From Aquimarina sp. U1-2 (lineage in GTDB: Bacteria > Bacteroidota > Bacteroidia > Flavobacteriales > Flavobacteriaceae): a stretch of 64,000 nucleotides of DNA. The notes under the pieces are model-generated. The model worked only from the letters and a program-made list of their open reading frames with translations. It had not been told where the DNA came from and ran no database searches. This document shows positions 61,586-64,000 of this stretch, piece by piece. Position 1 is the first letter of the stretch. Every line of letters starts with the position of its first letter. The position numbers were made by a program, and so were the translations under genes. The stretch covers positions 62,001 to 126,000 of the forward strand of contig NZ_JAGKIK010000011.1 of NCBI RefSeq assembly GCF_017897595.1, in the 5' to 3' direction.

Positions 61586-63928
61586 ATGGCAAAGGCAACA
61601 CCCAAGTCAACAAGAAAAAAAAGAACAACATCAAAAGGTCAAGAATTTTCTACCTTAAAGTACATCAAGATTTTTTGGATAACTTTTGCATCAGGAATCT
61701 TTCTTATTGTTTTACTATTTCTTTTTGCAAGCTGGGGATTTTATGGCGAAATGCCAAAATTCGCAGAACTTGAAAATCCGCAAAATGATCTGGCTACTCA
61801 AATTATATCATCAGACGGTGTTCAAATAGGTACATTTTTCAAAGAAAATCGTACACCGGTAAGTTTTGAAGACTTGCCTAAACATCTAGTAGATGCACTT
61901 GTCGCTACCGAAGATGCCCGGTATTATGATCATTCTGGGATCGATGCTCGTGGTACGCTACGCGCTGTAATCTTTCTTGGTAGTAAAGGAGGAGCAAGTA
62001 CCATTTCTCAGCAGTTATCAAAACAATTGTTTACAGGTGGATCAAGAAATATATGGGAGCGCTTCGAGCAGAAATTAAAAGAATGGGTAATTGCCACGCG
62101 TTTAGAGCGGCAATATACCAAAAACGAAATCATTACCATGTACCTTAATAAGTACGATTTCTTAAATCAGGCTATTGGGATAAGCTCGGCATCGCGAATT
62201 TATTTTGGTAAAAAACCAAGTGAATTAAAAATAGAAGAAGCTGCCGTTTTGGTAGGAATGCTTAAAAATTCCTCACTTTTTAATCCATTGCGCCGACCAG
62301 AAATGGTAAAAAACCGAAGGGATGTGGTATTGGGTCAAATGAAAAAGTATGGGTACCTCACAGAAATAGAAAGAGATAGCCTGCGGCAATTACCTTTGGC
62401 TTTAGATTATTCTCCCGAGGGTCATTCAGACGGAACGGCTACTTATTTTAGAGAATATGTACGTAGCTGGATGGCTAGTTGGGTAAAAGATAATCCCAAA
62501 GGGCAAAATGATGAAGGTGAAACTACATATTTTGATATCTACAGAGACGGTTTGCGTATTAATGTAACTATAGATTCTAGGATGCAAAAATATGCTGAAG
62601 AAGCAACAGCAGAGCATATGGCAAATCTTCAGAAAGAATTTGACAAACAGGAAAAAAACAACAAAACGAGTCCGTTTCGAGATATCACCAAAGAGGAAAA
62701 GAAAAAAATTATAGAAAGAGCAATTCGAAGCTCGGCACGTAGAAAGAAAATGTTGAGCGAAGGAAAAAGTGAAAAGGAAATTCGCGAATCTTTTGATGTC
62801 AAAACAGAGATGACCGTATTTAGCTGGAAAGGTGAAATCGATACCATAATGACTCCCAAGGATTCTATACTGTACTATAAACAGTTTTTAAGATCTGGTC
62901 TTATGTCTATGGAGCCCCAGACAGGACATGTAAAAGCCTGGGTGGGAGGCGTTGATTACAAACATTTTCAATATGATCATGTGTACCAGGGAGCAAGGCA
63001 GGTAGGATCTACTTTCAAACCGTTTGTATATGCTACGGCGATTGATCAATTAAAATTATCGCCTTGTGACACGCTTCCGGTATCACAAATTACCATTCCG
63101 GTAGGGTCGCATGGTGTGATAGAAAACGATTGGACACCAAAAAACACAAGTTCTGACTATGCGGGATATATGAGTCTTAAAGAAGCGTTGGCAAAATCTG
63201 TGAATACCATTTCTGCACGATTGATGGATAAAATTGGTCCGGCACCTATCGCCAAACTTGCTCGAAAAACCGGAATACAATCGGATATTCTCGAAGTCGC
63301 TTCAATAGCTCTTGGATCTGTAGATATCAAATTATCAGAAATGGTGGGTGCCTACAGTACATTTGCCAACCAGGGCATTTATACAAAACCTGTCATGATT
63401 ACAAGTATTGAAGATAAAAATGGGGCGGTATTGTATCAATTTGTTCCCGAAACACATGATGTAATTAGCAAAGAAGCTGCTTTTGTAACCATCAACTTAA
63501 TGGAAGGGGTTACCCAATCGGGTTCTGGTGTGCGCCTGCGTACCGGACCTTCAACACGATATTCTATCAAGAACGTAGTTACAGGTCACCCTTATCAATT
63601 TAGCAATCCGATAGCAGGTAAAACCGGTACCACACAAAACCAAAGTGATGGTTGGTTTATGGGGATCGTTCCTAACCTATGTACAGGAGTATGGGTTGGA
63701 GGAGACGATAGGTCTACTCATTTTAAAGATACAGAGTTTGGTCAGGGAGCGACTATGGCACTACCTATTTGGGCATTATACATGAGAAAATGCTATGCAG
63801 ACAACACATTAAAAGTTTCTAAAGAAGGTTTTGAAGCTCCAGAATATCTAACAATTGAAACAGATTGTGAGGCATATAAAAAGCGAAATGTTATCGAGAA
63901 TATCGCAGATGATGAATTCAGTTTATAG
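61586..63928 (+). CDS. class A penicillin-binding protein (PBP1a type)
   Basis: A bifunctional 780-residue murein synthase: short basic cytoplasmic part, one TM (about 28-50), a GT51 transglycosylase domain (about 70-250; ATEDARYYDHSGIDARG, GGASTISQQLSKQLF), a linker with an unusually charged insertion (about 340-420) and a transpeptidase domain with SxxK in GSTFKPFVYA, SVN in AKSVNTISARL and KTG in AGKTGTTQNQSDGWFMG. It polymerises and cross-links peptidoglycan. It directly follows gldH. Complete within the window. Confidence 0.95.
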   Translation: MAKATPKSTRKKRTTSKGQEFSTLKYIKIFWITFASGIFLIVLLFLFASWGFYGEMPKFAELENPQNDLATQIISSDGVQIGTFFKENRTPVSFEDLPKHLVDALVATEDARYYDHSGIDARGTLRAVIFLGSKGGASTISQQLSKQLFTGGSRNIWERFEQKLKEWVIATRLERQYTKNEIITMYLNKYDFLNQAIGISSASRIYFGKKPSELKIEEAAVLVGMLKNSSLFNPLRRPEMVKNRRDVVLGQMKKYGYLTEIERDSLRQLPLALDYSPEGHSDGTATYFREYVRSWMASWVKDNPKGQNDEGETTYFDIYRDGLRINVTIDSRMQKYAEEATAEHMANLQKEFDKQEKNNKTSPFRDITKEEKKKIIERAIRSSARRKKMLSEGKSEKEIRESFDVKTEMTVFSWKGEIDTIMTPKDSILYYKQFLRSGLMSMEPQTGHVKAWVGGVDYKHFQYDHVYQGARQVGSTFKPFVYATAIDQLKLSPCDTLPVSQITIPVGSHGVIENDWTPKNTSSDYAGYMSLKEALAKSVNTISARLMDKIGPAPIAKLARKTGIQSDILEVASIALGSVDIKLSEMVGAYSTFANQGIYTKPVMITSIEDKNGAVLYQFVPETHDVISKEAAFVTINLMEGVTQSGSGVRLRTGPSTRYSIKNVVTGHPYQFSNPIAGKTGTTQNQSDGWFMGIVPNLCTGVWVGGDDRSTHFKDTEFGQGATMALPIWALYMRKCYADNTLKVSKEGFEAPEYLTIETDCEAYKKRNVIENIADDEFSL

Positions 63929-64000
63929 TTCAATCACTTTTGCCATTTTATGTAGATCTAGGTATATCAGACACCTGTAAATTTAAGTAAAGAAAAATAC
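63929..64000. other. end of window after the PBP gene
   Basis: Seventy-two bases with no feature that I can support. Confidence 0.4.

Noticed and set aside
1-64000. CRISPR array, tRNA, rRNA or prophage
   Set aside because: No regularly spaced repeats, T-loop or anticodon-stem patterns, or phage genes were recognised. The A, B, C and D repeats are dispersed, not arrayed.

Overview
The window is chromosomal DNA from a marine Flavobacteriaceae bacterium (Bacteroidota), plausibly Aquimarina-like; the genus is a guess from overall similarity. Evidence includes a type IX secretion sorting domain (21048-24770), the gliding lipoprotein GldH (61088-61582), HU-CCDC81/SPOR and DUF4292 proteins, a complete Bat aerotolerance cluster, and Bacteroidota-type -7 promoter boxes. 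It is AT-rich. I recognise no tRNA, rRNA, CRISPR array, integrase or prophage. Most genes are housekeeping. The unusual content lies between genes, in several families of structured repeats and in one pocket of gene debris.

0-10 kb: the end of atpA, a four-helix-bundle gene wedged between atpA and atpG, a small lipoprotein, then a co-directional envelope cluster (flippase, dut, sugar nucleotidyltransferase, TPR protein, DUF4292 lipoprotein, EnvC-like M23 protein). 10-21 kb: hotdog thioesterase, HU-CCDC81/SPOR protein, dprA, GH3 glycosidase, a SnoaL-rhodanese fusion, gpsA, a lipoprotein, 3-hydroxyanthranilate dioxygenase and an ALDH7 dehydrogenase. 21-28 kb: a 1240-residue T9SS cargo protein, a double-glycine leader peptide, a phosphatase, an AlbA_2 protein and an SDR.

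28.9-38.1 kb: the Bat cluster, MoxR ATPase, DUF58, a two-TM protein, BatA, BatB, BatC, BatD and BatE, all on one strand. 38-44.6 kb: GNAT, a small membrane protein, then SulP transporter, beta-carbonic anhydrase and a second SulP transporter, which suggests bicarbonate uptake and interconversion, followed by a VOC protein. 44.6-46.4 kb is a degraded pocket: a frameshifted LysR remnant, a cassette-like unit carrying a lipoprotein, and an IS1182-type transposase remnant. 46.4-64 kb: cvpA, fasciclin protein, pheS, trpS, plsC, an ECF sigma factor overlapping a membrane-anchored beta-barrel protein, recA, trhO, ricT, gldH and a class A PBP.

Four repeat families stand out. Family B (four copies, 171-202 bp) folds end to end as a long hairpin, and paired bases change together between copies. 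Family A (about 97 bp) carries three small hairpins, and two of its four full copies lie just before a B copy. Family C (three copies) ends exactly at the start codons of three unrelated genes. Family D is a G/C-rich fragment, one copy of which appears to have created the likely start codon of a Bat-cluster gene.
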